Positions 18,579 to 26,131 of a stretch of DNA of 64,000 nt are shown here, piece by piece; the first letter of the stretch is position 1, and every line of letters starts with the position of its first letter. The DNA is from Candidatus Hermodarchaeum yapensis. GTDB taxonomy: Archaea > Asgardarchaeota > Hermodarchaeia > Hermodarchaeales > Hermodarchaeaceae. Under the pieces are notes generated by a model. It was not told the DNA's origin. It was given only the letters and a program-made list of their open reading frames with translations, and did not search any database. The stretch is taken from contig JAEOSK010000002.1 of the NCBI GenBank assembly GCA_016840405.1, positions 1 to 64,000 of the forward strand, written 5' to 3'. The translations under genes and the position numbers were made by a program.

Positions 18579-18728
18579 TGTTTAATCAACCTTTATTCTG
18601 CGCGCATTGTCAAAGGTGAAATGTTGTCAAAATAGTAGCAATATGTCCTTTAAGTTTTGATGCATCTGCAATGTTTTCCATTAACAGTGTAAATACGGGG
18701 GTTTAAACACACAAGAAGGAACCGAAAT

Positions 18729-19106
18729 TCACCTAATTCGTCTCCTTACTCGAATAATGACTAGAGGAATAATCACAAACAGGCAACCAACGAGAACGGA
18801 AATCCATGGATATCCCGGAACTGGTGGTGGAGCGATTGCCTCTACTGTGATGATAATCGTCGTAGAGAAGGAATTTCCATGAGCATCACACACTGTGATG
18901 GTTACAGAATATTCGCCTGGTTCAAGAAGGAGAGTATTGGTGAGTAAGCCACTGGAGCTGATGCTGAAATGGGTTATACCATCAATAGTACACTGAGTGA
19001 TTCCGGAAAGGTCAGTGGCATACATTCTATATAAAAATAAGGATGGCTTCCTCAACATTACGCTTCCATTCTGAGAGGCGATCAAGACGGTTGACGTCAC
19101 GATCAA
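18729..19106 (-). pseudogene. C-terminal fragment of an anchored surface protein
   Basis: About 125 codons. DLSGITQCTIDGITHFSI, GLLTNTLLLEPGEYSVTI and VCDAHGNSFSTTIIITVEA match the immunoglobulin-like repeat found many times over in long archaeal surface proteins, then Pro-rich PPPVPGYP, a membrane helix and an RVRRRIR tail. Only one repeat and the anchor remain, there is no signal peptide, and the 5' end abuts the upstream phosphatase gene at 45 bases. It is probably the remnant of a longer gene, cut by deletion. Confidence 0.55.
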
Positions 19107-19150
19107 CTAATCAGCCTCTCTCCACTTTTTTCTAGCAGATATTCAAGATT

Positions 19151-20227
19151 CTAGAATCGTTTCCGTTTTTTGAAGTAGATGACCAAAACAATACACACAA
19201 TGACACAGCATAAAGTAACCACGATAAGTAGTTGGAACTGGATGGGAATTGTCTGAGACATTGTGTTGATGACGAAGAAATCGATGGTTGTATTGTCAGG
19301 TTGAATTGCGGTAACACTGACTTGGGTTGACTCCACATCGATTTTACAGAAATGGTATGCCTGATAAGCCACATCTCCGACTTGCCACTGTGGAGCGGTG
19401 GGATCCGGTGGATAAGGTGGGGCTCCTCCACCACCAGTGACAACGTAGTAGATACCATCACGGATACATCGGTAGTAATAATGGTCATGGCCACAAAAGA
19501 CGAGGTCGACACCATGTTGGACAAAGAGTTGGTGAAATTCTTGACGAATGGTTTCAGCTTGGTCCCATCGGTCTACTCGGTTTTGACGAATGGACCATGC
19601 GGGTCTATGGTATGAAGCTATGATGAAGTCTGTAGGTCGTGTATTGGCTAAATCGGTAAGTAACCAGTCCATTTGGGTTTGTGAGCAGTTGAAAATATCA
19701 GTGTCATAGTCAAAGTAGTCATCGGTGTTTAAGATGATGAAATGGATTCCGCCATAATCAAAGGAGTAATGGAGTTCGGTTTCACCAGGATTGTTAGTAA
19801 AATCAGCGAAATTGAAGAACTGACGATATTGAGTGAAATCCTCATCGGTGATGTTCCATTGATCCGTGTATTTTTCATGATTACCAACGACGCCGAAGAA
19901 GAGTATTCCAGCATCCCAGATGGGTTGGATTGAGTCATTGAATTCTAGCCACTGGTTCCAGATGCCACCTCTATTCACCATATCTCCGGTGTGAATGACA
20001 AAATCAGGATTTTGTTGCAAGTATGCTGTAACAATATCTGAATGGATGGGCGATACTGCGTCGTCTCCAGCCCCTCGAGAATCTCCGTAGGCAATGAATG
20101 TGAAATCAGAAAGGGGTTGAGCTAGTATGGAGGTAGACGTGATTAATTGAGGAGCAAGTATTGAAAAAAGGAGCACAAAGATTGCTGCAATCGTATTTTT
20201 TTGTGGTCGAACCATAATCATTGCCAT
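19151..20227 (-). CDS. Secreted, membrane-anchored calcineurin-like phosphoesterase
   Basis: 358 residues with an N-terminal signal sequence (hydrophobic 12-35) and a C-terminal helix with a KKRKRF tail, so the enzyme faces outward. The metallophosphatase ligands appear in order: YGDSRG, HTGDMVNRGG, GVVGNHEKY, SYHRPAWS and FCGHDHYYYR, the set found in purple-acid-phosphatase-like enzymes binding two metals. It could release phosphate from extracellular organophosphates. Of three close ATG codons, the first (20227) is used here. Confidence 0.85.
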   Translation of the reverse strand: MAMIMVRPQKNTIAAIFVLLFSILAPQLITSTSILAQPLSDFTFIAYGDSRGAGDDAVSPIHSDIVTAYLQQNPDFVIHTGDMVNRGGIWNQWLEFNDSIQPIWDAGILFFGVVGNHEKYTDQWNITDEDFTQYRQFFNFADFTNNPGETELHYSFDYGGIHFIILNTDDYFDYDTDIFNCSQTQMDWLLTDLANTRPTDFIIASYHRPAWSIRQNRVDRWDQAETIRQEFHQLFVQHGVDLVFCGHDHYYYRCIRDGIYYVVTGGGGAPPYPPDPTAPQWQVGDVAYQAYHFCKIDVESTQVSVTAIQPDNTTIDFFVINTMSQTIPIQFQLLIVVTLCCVIVCIVLVIYFKKRKRF

Positions 20228-20489
20228 GAAGTTTGTCTTTGAGATAGGATAAATCGCTTTCTCATGGTTAATACGGGTGATTCAGAATTGTGTGGTTGAC
20301 AATAGTGGTGGTTTCTTTCTAAGTCAACAATGAGTTAAAGGTTCTAATCTTGAGAGTATTCTAGGTAAGCGAAAACTTGTCAGCTTTACATTATTCGTTT
20401 TACATTAGTGATTTAACTGTTGACTTAAGTCAACATTATTAAAAGCTTAAGTAAAACTATTCCTAAACTTTTCTTTGAGGTGAAAGGTT
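20228..20489. other. Intergenic region with repeated GTTGAC/GTCAAC half sites
   Basis: No gene. GTTGAC at 20295-20300 and GTCAAC at 20323-20328 are inverted half sites of the palindrome at 20418-20435. The region is shared by the divergent phosphoesterase and GYD-domain genes, so a regulator could act on both. Confidence 0.4.
20418..20435. promoter_or_regulatory. 18-base perfect palindrome, probable operator of the GYD gene
   Basis: TGTTGACTTAAGTCAACA is a perfect inverted repeat. It lies immediately upstream of a TATA-like TTATTAAAAG stretch and about 55 bases from the ATG of the GYD-domain gene. A dimeric helix-turn-helix regulator is the likely binder. Position just upstream of TATA could mean activation or blocking of TFB. 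Confidence 0.55.
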
Positions 20490-20783
20490 ATGCCCCTTTA
20501 TATCACTCTCATGAAATTAACTGAAAAAGGCGTCAAAGAACTTCAGGATGCGCCCAAACGAATCGAAACCGGCATCAAGTACATGGAACGGCTTGGTGGA
20601 AAGTTACTGGGATTCTATGTGACATTCGGTGAATACGATTATATTGGAATTGCTGATGCTCCTAATGATGAGGTGGCGATGCGGTTCCTCCTTGGCTTGG
20701 GTTCAGCGGGTAATGTACGAACGACGACTCTCAAGGCGTTCACGAAAGAACAGTATGCAGAGATCATCAAGAAGATCCCGTGA
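20490..20783 (+). CDS. GYD domain protein
   Basis: 97 residues of the GYD family (ferredoxin-like alpha/beta fold). The hallmark appears as FYVTFGEYDYIGIADAP, where GEYDYI is the family signature. Members are small, soluble and often next to regulated metabolic genes; their biochemical role is unknown. Start ATG with GAGGTGAAAGG directly upstream, a strong ribosome site. It ends 13 bases before the convergent amidohydrolase. Confidence 0.85.
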   Translation: MPLYITLMKLTEKGVKELQDAPKRIETGIKYMERLGGKLLGFYVTFGEYDYIGIADAPNDEVAMRFLLGLGSAGNVRTTTLKAFTKEQYAEIIKKIP

Positions 20784-20795
20784 TGAGAGAGTAGG

Positions 20796-22010
20796 TTACT
20801 CTTCAATGGGTATTTTCTTGCCGTTGATGTAGACTTCGCTTACTTCACTATAGAATTCGAAGGGATGTCCAGTCCAGACTACGATATCGGCATCTTTACC
20901 GGGTTCGAGTGAGCCAACACGATCTTGGAGGTTGAGTATCTCAGCGGGATTAATGGTGACACATTTCAGTGCATCTTCTCGGCTCATCCCATGTTTGATA
21001 GCATACATGGGAAGCAGTGGGAAGTAATTCATCGGTGTCAGCGAGTCTGTCTGTAGGGCTACTTTTACTCCAGCGTCATTGAGGATGACCGCTGTTTTAA
21101 AGCCACGTTCACGGGTTTCAGGCTTGGAAACCCACAACATAGTGGGACCAATCACGGCTGGAACTTTTTTCTTTGCAAGATATTTCGCGATTTTATGACC
21201 TTCAGTGCAATGAATAATGACAAGTCGTAAATTAAATTCCTCAGCAATCCGAATGATAGTGGCAATATCATCCGCACGATGGGAGTGAGCGTGGAAAGGG
21301 ATTTCTCGTTTCAACACCTTCACTACAGTTTCCATTCCTAAGCTTCGCTCTGGCGTTTTCGGAGGTGGATCACCTTTCTTTTTAGCGTGTTTGGATTTCG
21401 TTCCGTAGACTTTCCATGCTTCTAGATAATTCTGGGCATCAGTGAGGGTTTTCCGAATTAACGCAGCAACACCCATGCGCGTTTGGGGCATTCGTTTATT
21501 CTCACTTCCGTGAACCCGTTTCGGATTTTCCCCTAAGGCAATTTTGAGTCCTGACGGAGACAGTACAACCATCTCATCAACGACATTACCAGCAACGGGT
21601 TTGATGACGAAACACTCACCACCGATTACATTACCTGATCCCGGTCCTGTATTGATAGTAGTGACCCCACCACGGATTACTTCTTTGAGTGATTTTTCAA
21701 AGGGATTGAAGCCATCCATCCCACGCATTTCTGGAGTAATGGGCGTTGTCATTTCGTTACCGTCTTGGCCCATAGGTCCAATCGAACCGTCAAAGAGTCC
21801 TTGGTGGCAATGGGCATCGATGAATCCCGGCAGCACATATTGTCCTTCGACGTCAATGGTTTTTGCTTTACTCGGAATTGGGATAGACTTCCCGACCCCG
21901 ACGATTTTTCCTTTATCAAAGAGAACCGTACCTTTTTCGATGCGACCCCGTACGGGGCACAGAATAGTTGCATTAGTAATCGCTCTCAAAGTATTCACCA
22001 CTCGGTACAT
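20796..22010 (-). CDS. Amidohydrolase, imidazolonepropionase/prolidase-like
   Basis: 404 residues of the metal-dependent amidohydrolase superfamily. The two-His metal site is PGFIDAHCHQG, further ligands are HAHSHRAD and IIHCTEGH, and ALQTDS carries the catalytic Asp. The C-terminal GSLEPGKDADIVVWTGHP is the standard end of the family's small beta domain. The closest group by feel is COG1228. Cytosolic; substrate unknown. Convergent with the GYD gene. Confidence 0.85.
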   Translation of the reverse strand: MYRVVNTLRAITNATILCPVRGRIEKGTVLFDKGKIVGVGKSIPIPSKAKTIDVEGQYVLPGFIDAHCHQGLFDGSIGPMGQDGNEMTTPITPEMRGMDGFNPFEKSLKEVIRGGVTTINTGPGSGNVIGGECFVIKPVAGNVVDEMVVLSPSGLKIALGENPKRVHGSENKRMPQTRMGVAALIRKTLTDAQNYLEAWKVYGTKSKHAKKKGDPPPKTPERSLGMETVVKVLKREIPFHAHSHRADDIATIIRIAEEFNLRLVIIHCTEGHKIAKYLAKKKVPAVIGPTMLWVSKPETRERGFKTAVILNDAGVKVALQTDSLTPMNYFPLLPMYAIKHGMSREDALKCVTINPAEILNLQDRVGSLEPGKDADIVVWTGHPFEFYSEVSEVYINGKKIPIEE

Positions 22011-22054
22011 TGGTTCAAGGGGTTACGAAAAGGTTTGGGTAATATCAGACTTCG

Positions 22055-22660
22055 CTAATCCTTCAGCTTCTTCAGCTTAGGAATAACTGCACCCGTACGC
22101 CTTTGATATTCTCGGTATTCATCACCGAAACGTTTGATCAAATCCTTTTCTTCGTAATGAATGATAATGGGGGTGACAATGATGATCATGATGATAGCCC
22201 AGATTGTTAGGAAGAGCGAGTTCATGAAGAGGGCAATGATAACAAACCAAGGCATTTCACCAACTGTTTGTGGATGACGGATATAGTTGTAAATTCCTCC
22301 AAACATCTCAGTGGACTGGGAGGGTTCCATAGCTTCTTTTCCAGCATCGATGGCACCTTTAATCCAAATAGGAGTGAAAATCATGGCTAGAATTATTCCG
22401 ATGAGAATGCTGAAAAGCCAGATAGAGTGGACTGACCAAGCAAGTTCTGGGATGGGAAACCATAACCAGAGAATCATGTTGACAGTCATGACACCCATAA
22501 AAACGCCAGTGATGATGCGATGCCTTTTTGCCATAGTCCAGGCTTGTTCACCATGTTTTTCTGACCGAGTAACTGGTTGGACGCTAAGAATGTAGAAATA
22601 CCAGCAGAAAACTGTAACAATATTTAGAATTAAGAAATTACTCCAAGCAATAACTGACAT
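22055..22660 (-). CDS. Membrane methyltransferase of the isoprenylcysteine/phospholipid methyltransferase type
   Basis: About 201 residues with five or more membrane helices. The C-terminal part shows GIYNYIRHPQTVGE followed by YEEKDLIKRFGDEYREYQRR, the SAM-binding and catalytic pattern shared by ICMT, NnrU-like and PEMT-like methyltransferases. The substrate may be a lipid or an isoprenoid. The ATG at 22658-22660 is chosen over a TTG four codons upstream. It lies 45 bases upstream of the amidohydrolase in the same direction. Confidence 0.75.
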   Translation of the reverse strand: MSVIAWSNFLILNIVTVFCWYFYILSVQPVTRSEKHGEQAWTMAKRHRIITGVFMGVMTVNMILWLWFPIPELAWSVHSIWLFSILIGIILAMIFTPIWIKGAIDAGKEAMEPSQSTEMFGGIYNYIRHPQTVGEMPWFVIIALFMNSLFLTIWAIIMIIIVTPIIIHYEEKDLIKRFGDEYREYQRRTGAVIPKLKKLKD

Positions 22661-22779
22661 CGGGCTCCACAATGGGAGTTAAACTCGTTGGTAATAATTA
22701 TTTTCTTAATACGACTGCTTCTTAAGAAAAAAGGGAGCGCCTGACAGGAGCCAAGCCCATCAGACGATATGATGGGTAA

Positions 22780-23175
22780 TTAGTCTCGTACTTGGATGAA
22801 GTATCCGATGAGGAAGAGGAAGAGTAGGATTGCTAGTGTAGAGATTAAGAGAGTCCCGGCAAGCATTGTATACATGGGATCCAAGAACATATGAACGACA
22901 GCGCCAATCAAACCGAGAATGCACCAGAAAATTTCCACTTCTACGATAATACGAACGCGTACCCATTCTTTTGTAGCCAATGCGAGCACTGAACCAATAG
23001 TCAACGCTAGTAATGCTGCACCGAGTACCCGTGTTGATGGGTCATTGAAACCCATGGCAAATAATCCAAGAAACATTTCTGGGATAATGTAAAGACCAAT
23101 GCCAAAGATTGCTCCTAAAACGATGTGGATTAAGAATGTGATCTTAAGGACCATGTTATATTCTTCTTTAGCCAT
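22780..23175 (-). CDS. Four-helix membrane protein of unknown function
   Basis: 131 residues from the ATG at 23173-23175, which follows a GAGGAG ribosome site; the earlier ATG at 23244 would add 23 polar residues without one. Four hydrophobic helices with short loops. No family recognised with confidence; the layout is similar to DUF4345-like small membrane proteins. It lies between the methyltransferase and cooC genes, all on the minus strand. Confidence 0.6.
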   Translation of the reverse strand: MAKEEYNMVLKITFLIHIVLGAIFGIGLYIIPEMFLGLFAMGFNDPSTRVLGAALLALTIGSVLALATKEWVRVRIIVEVEIFWCILGLIGAVVHMFLDPMYTMLAGTLLISTLAILLFLFLIGYFIQVRD

Positions 23176-23306
23176 TCTTCTCAACTCCTCAGAGTGTGAC
23201 GAATGTAGACCAACTGTATTTGATTCTACTATATAAATCGACATTTATGAGCAAGTTAAAACAGAAAAGGAAATACAAAGCGATTAGAATTCTAGTTGAC
23301 GTTTGT

Positions 23307-24110
23307 TTAGGGATCAGCGTTATTGAGTCTAGCACGGAGCTCTGGGATCAGGGCCCGGATGGCTCGGATTGCTGGTGAATCGTGAGCAAAATCGATTGGG
23401 GCTTTGCCTTTAAGGTTGGCAAGTCGGATGGCTTTATCGAAGGGGATGACAGTCAGTAAGGGGATTTGCAGTTCGTCTAATGTGGACCTGATGGCTTTTT
23501 CATCCATCTCGTCCATGACTTTATTCGCAACACCAAAGACGGTGTCAACACTGATGTCTTGAGCGAGTTTCTTGATTCGGGCAACGGTGGATATCGATGT
23601 TTGTCCTGGCTCAACAACGGTAATGAGTGCATCCATTCCTCGTGATGTTCCGCGTCCGAGGTTTTCAATACCGGCTTCAAGGTCCATAACAAAGGCTTCA
23701 TCGCTTCCCACGATGAGGTGTCGGATTAATGCTTTCAAGAGGGCGCCTGCAGGGCACATGCATCCTGCTCCACCAATTGTAACGGTTCCGGCTACAAGTA
23801 AAGTGACGTTATCCGGCGCAGGAACACCAAATTTCTCTGCAAGATCTGAGACGTGTGGATTTAGTTTGAACATTCCGCCGTAGGTTTTACGGTCCATCCC
23901 CGTACGCTCTTCGACTAGTTCATCATTTTCAGTGAGTGGTATGATTTGTTCTGCTACATCGGGAGAGACTCCTAGCGCTGATGCGAGTGTTGGATTTGGG
24001 TCGGCATCAACGGCTAGGACTTGGATTCCTTCCTTTCCTAAGAATCGTGCGAGAGTTCCTGCTACAAGGGTTTTTCCGACACCGCCTTTTCCGGCAACTG
24101 CTATTTTCAT
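23307..24110 (-). CDS. cooC: CO dehydrogenase maturation ATPase
   Basis: 267 residues from ATG 24108-24110 (GGTGA just upstream; a GTG three codons earlier is less likely). A MinD/SIMIBI ATPase: MKIAVAGKGGVGKT is the deviant Walker A, VLAVDADPNPT is switch I, FVMDLEAGIENLGRG is Walker B. GAGCMCPAGALLKALI holds the Cys-x-Cys pair by which CooC/AcsF dimers bind nickel before inserting it into the CO dehydrogenase C cluster. It is the last gene of the Fe-S protein, fwdB, cooC run, 72 bases after fwdB. Confidence 0.92.
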   Translation of the reverse strand: MKIAVAGKGGVGKTLVAGTLARFLGKEGIQVLAVDADPNPTLASALGVSPDVAEQIIPLTENDELVEERTGMDRKTYGGMFKLNPHVSDLAEKFGVPAPDNVTLLVAGTVTIGGAGCMCPAGALLKALIRHLIVGSDEAFVMDLEAGIENLGRGTSRGMDALITVVEPGQTSISTVARIKKLAQDISVDTVFGVANKVMDEMDEKAIRSTLDELQIPLLTVIPFDKAIRLANLKGKAPIDFAHDSPAIRAIRALIPELRARLNNADP

Positions 24111-24182
24111 CAGGTTCACCCTTTGAGCGTAGGTACTTGTTGAGTGTGCTTAAAGCCTTCGCCATTATCCAGACCGATGATA

Positions 24183-25466
24183 TTACTGGAATTGGGTGAG
24201 AAGGTGTGTTATTACTTGATGTTCAGTAGGAATGTTTTGTGGTGCTTTTGCAAATGGTTTGAGGGGGACTGCTACGCCGTCCATACGATAGACGGTTCCG
24301 TCGGCTTCTACTCCAGTAAGGGCGGTGGGAATAACTACCATAGATTCCCGTGTGGTCATGGTAGGTTGAGTAGATAATGAAATGATTGGAATACTTTGAA
24401 GCGATTTTGCGATGGGTCCTGGAAGAAAGCTGAGCGCATCCCATCCGACAATTAAGGCTGCATCAAACTCATTGTTTCGTAATCCCTCTTGCATTGATGG
24501 ATAGGGTTTTGGTGTCTGTGAAGTGAAATCAACTAAAAACGGAAGCCCAGTTTCTTCTAAGCTCGTTTTAACTACTCCTGCTGAATTACAGAGTGTGACC
24601 ATGGGTAAGATAACACACGGTCGTTTTTTCTTGTCAAGTCGGTTTGCGACCTTGGCTAAAAGGGGAAGTGTGTTCGATTCATGAGGTGCATGTAATAATC
24701 CATTGCCATAGAATATGGCGATATAATCCGCCTCTTTGATCTGCTTGGAAAAACTGAGAAATTCGATTGCGGGGACTCCACCTACCTGTTCTGGTGGGGT
24801 ACCCAGGGTGCCTTTAAGTTCATTGAGTAGGGCGTTGAGGAAGTGTTCATCACCGTTTCTTGGATCAAGAATGAGTTGATGGTTTGCTAGCCGCATCGAT
24901 TCAGATTCACGAATGTCAACAACAGCAATAACGCGGCTTTCACGCCCCTCTGGAATATTAGTACCCTTCGGGAATACCGTATATCTACTTGCATGCCGAT
25001 GGTGACTTTCTGCAGGATTCACTCCCCAATAGACAATGAAATCCGCGAAGTTACGCACATCCTCTAACGTCGCTTTTTCGGCTTCCCCTCCCACAAGCTT
25101 GTAGTCTAAGAGCCGTCCATATTCAAAGCTAGCTGTACTATCAAAAACGCCCTTCAGACGTTTTGCCAAGGTTATACCCAAGCTCGAAACTTCGGAAGGG
25201 CTGTTGGACCACCCCAACAATAATGGTCGTTTACTCTCTGAAAGAATGGATACAGCTTGTTCATATGCCGCAGATAACGATACAGCCTGTTGTTTTCCCG
25301 TTCCCATTTTTACTTGGGGTTTAGTCAGTCGGGTTTTACTTCGAATGGAAGCACAATAAGCGTGGCCCAATGTGCAGAGCCCTAAAGATTGGAGATCAGA
25401 TTTCTTGAGAGAAACAGCTACGTCATCGCACACCACTGAACAACCACAGCAAACCGTATCTTGCAT
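24183..25466 (-). CDS. fwdB: FwdB-like formylmethanofuran dehydrogenase subunit B lacking the metal-ligand cysteine
   Basis: 427 residues, the normal length of FwdB/FmdB, the W/Mo-pterin subunit that reduces CO2 to formate for formyl-methanofuran synthesis. The [4Fe-4S] ligands C6, C9, C13 and C31 are present, as are YWGVNPAESHHRHASRY, VDIRESESMRLANHQ and the C-terminal GVEADGTVYRMDGVAVP. At the active site, where relatives have DNTASVCHGPS with the metal-ligating Cys or Sec and His, this protein has DSTASFEYGRL (residues 109-119), so Cys becomes Glu115 and His becomes Tyr116. It may be inactive, use another ligand, or act on another substrate. ATG with GGAGT upstream; 27 bases after the Fe-S gene. 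Confidence 0.88.
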   Translation of the reverse strand: MQDTVCCGCSVVCDDVAVSLKKSDLQSLGLCTLGHAYCASIRSKTRLTKPQVKMGTGKQQAVSLSAAYEQAVSILSESKRPLLLGWSNSPSEVSSLGITLAKRLKGVFDSTASFEYGRLLDYKLVGGEAEKATLEDVRNFADFIVYWGVNPAESHHRHASRYTVFPKGTNIPEGRESRVIAVVDIRESESMRLANHQLILDPRNGDEHFLNALLNELKGTLGTPPEQVGGVPAIEFLSFSKQIKEADYIAIFYGNGLLHAPHESNTLPLLAKVANRLDKKKRPCVILPMVTLCNSAGVVKTSLEETGLPFLVDFTSQTPKPYPSMQEGLRNNEFDAALIVGWDALSFLPGPIAKSLQSIPIISLSTQPTMTTRESMVVIPTALTGVEADGTVYRMDGVAVPLKPFAKAPQNIPTEHQVITHLLTQFQ

Positions 25467-25493
25467 GAAATCTTCGACTCCTAGGTAGTTGGC

Positions 25494-25961
25494 TTACCAT
25501 ATTTCAATGGCTTTCACATAGCAACCTTGCTCACACACCCGACAATTCATGCGTTCAGGGGGAAATCGACGACATTTTTCGAGGTTAATAATTTTTGCAA
25601 TGCCATTTTCAACACGAAACACCGTGTCTTCTGATCGCGCGGCTTTACCTGATGCCGTGTCAGGTTCTACTGTTGCATCGACAGGACACACCACCACGCA
25701 GTTACCACATCCTGTACATTTCGTCTCATCAAGAGCTACGCCTGTCTCCTCCGCAGCCAGAAGTGGAGTGATTAGCTCAGTGAGTTGATTACGCTGATCA
25801 ATGTATTGATCTTCTTCGAAAAGAGGTGTACATTCTTTTAACTCGACTTCTCGCAGTGCTAGACGCGTGGCAAAAGCCATGCAGGTCATCCCACATTTCT
25901 TACAATTAGTTTGGGGAAGAAGCTTGTATATCTGCATAGGAGTGAGTTTTTGATCAGCCAT
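25494..25961 (-). CDS. Fe-S protein: CdhE-type N-domain fused to ferredoxin-like domain
   Basis: 155 residues. The N-terminal half (LTPMQIYKLLPQTNCKKC, then GMTC and a later Cys) matches the single-cluster Fe-S domain found at the N-terminus of the corrinoid protein gamma subunit CdhE/AcsC. The rest is ferredoxin-like: KCTGCGNCVVVCPVDAT, and a final cluster made of KCRRFPPERMNC, RVC and EQGC. It carries no TIM barrel or cobalamin domain, so it is not CdhE itself. First gene of an operon with fwdB and cooC; probably an electron carrier for FwdB. Confidence 0.75.
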   Translation of the reverse strand: MADQKLTPMQIYKLLPQTNCKKCGMTCMAFATRLALREVELKECTPLFEEDQYIDQRNQLTELITPLLAAEETGVALDETKCTGCGNCVVVCPVDATVEPDTASGKAARSEDTVFRVENGIAKIINLEKCRRFPPERMNCRVCEQGCYVKAIEIW

Positions 25962-26131
25962 TCAATCACGACACACTCTTCATTTAATTTTTGAGGATTC
26001 TTACCCCTTTATCTGTTCGGTAGCAACTAATGCTTTGATGTAGAGATTGCCTTAATAATTAAATTAGAAGATAGTAAGGTAAGAACTGTTATAGCTTGAA
26101 AAGCAGCATCGAAACATGGTAAATTCGTGCG

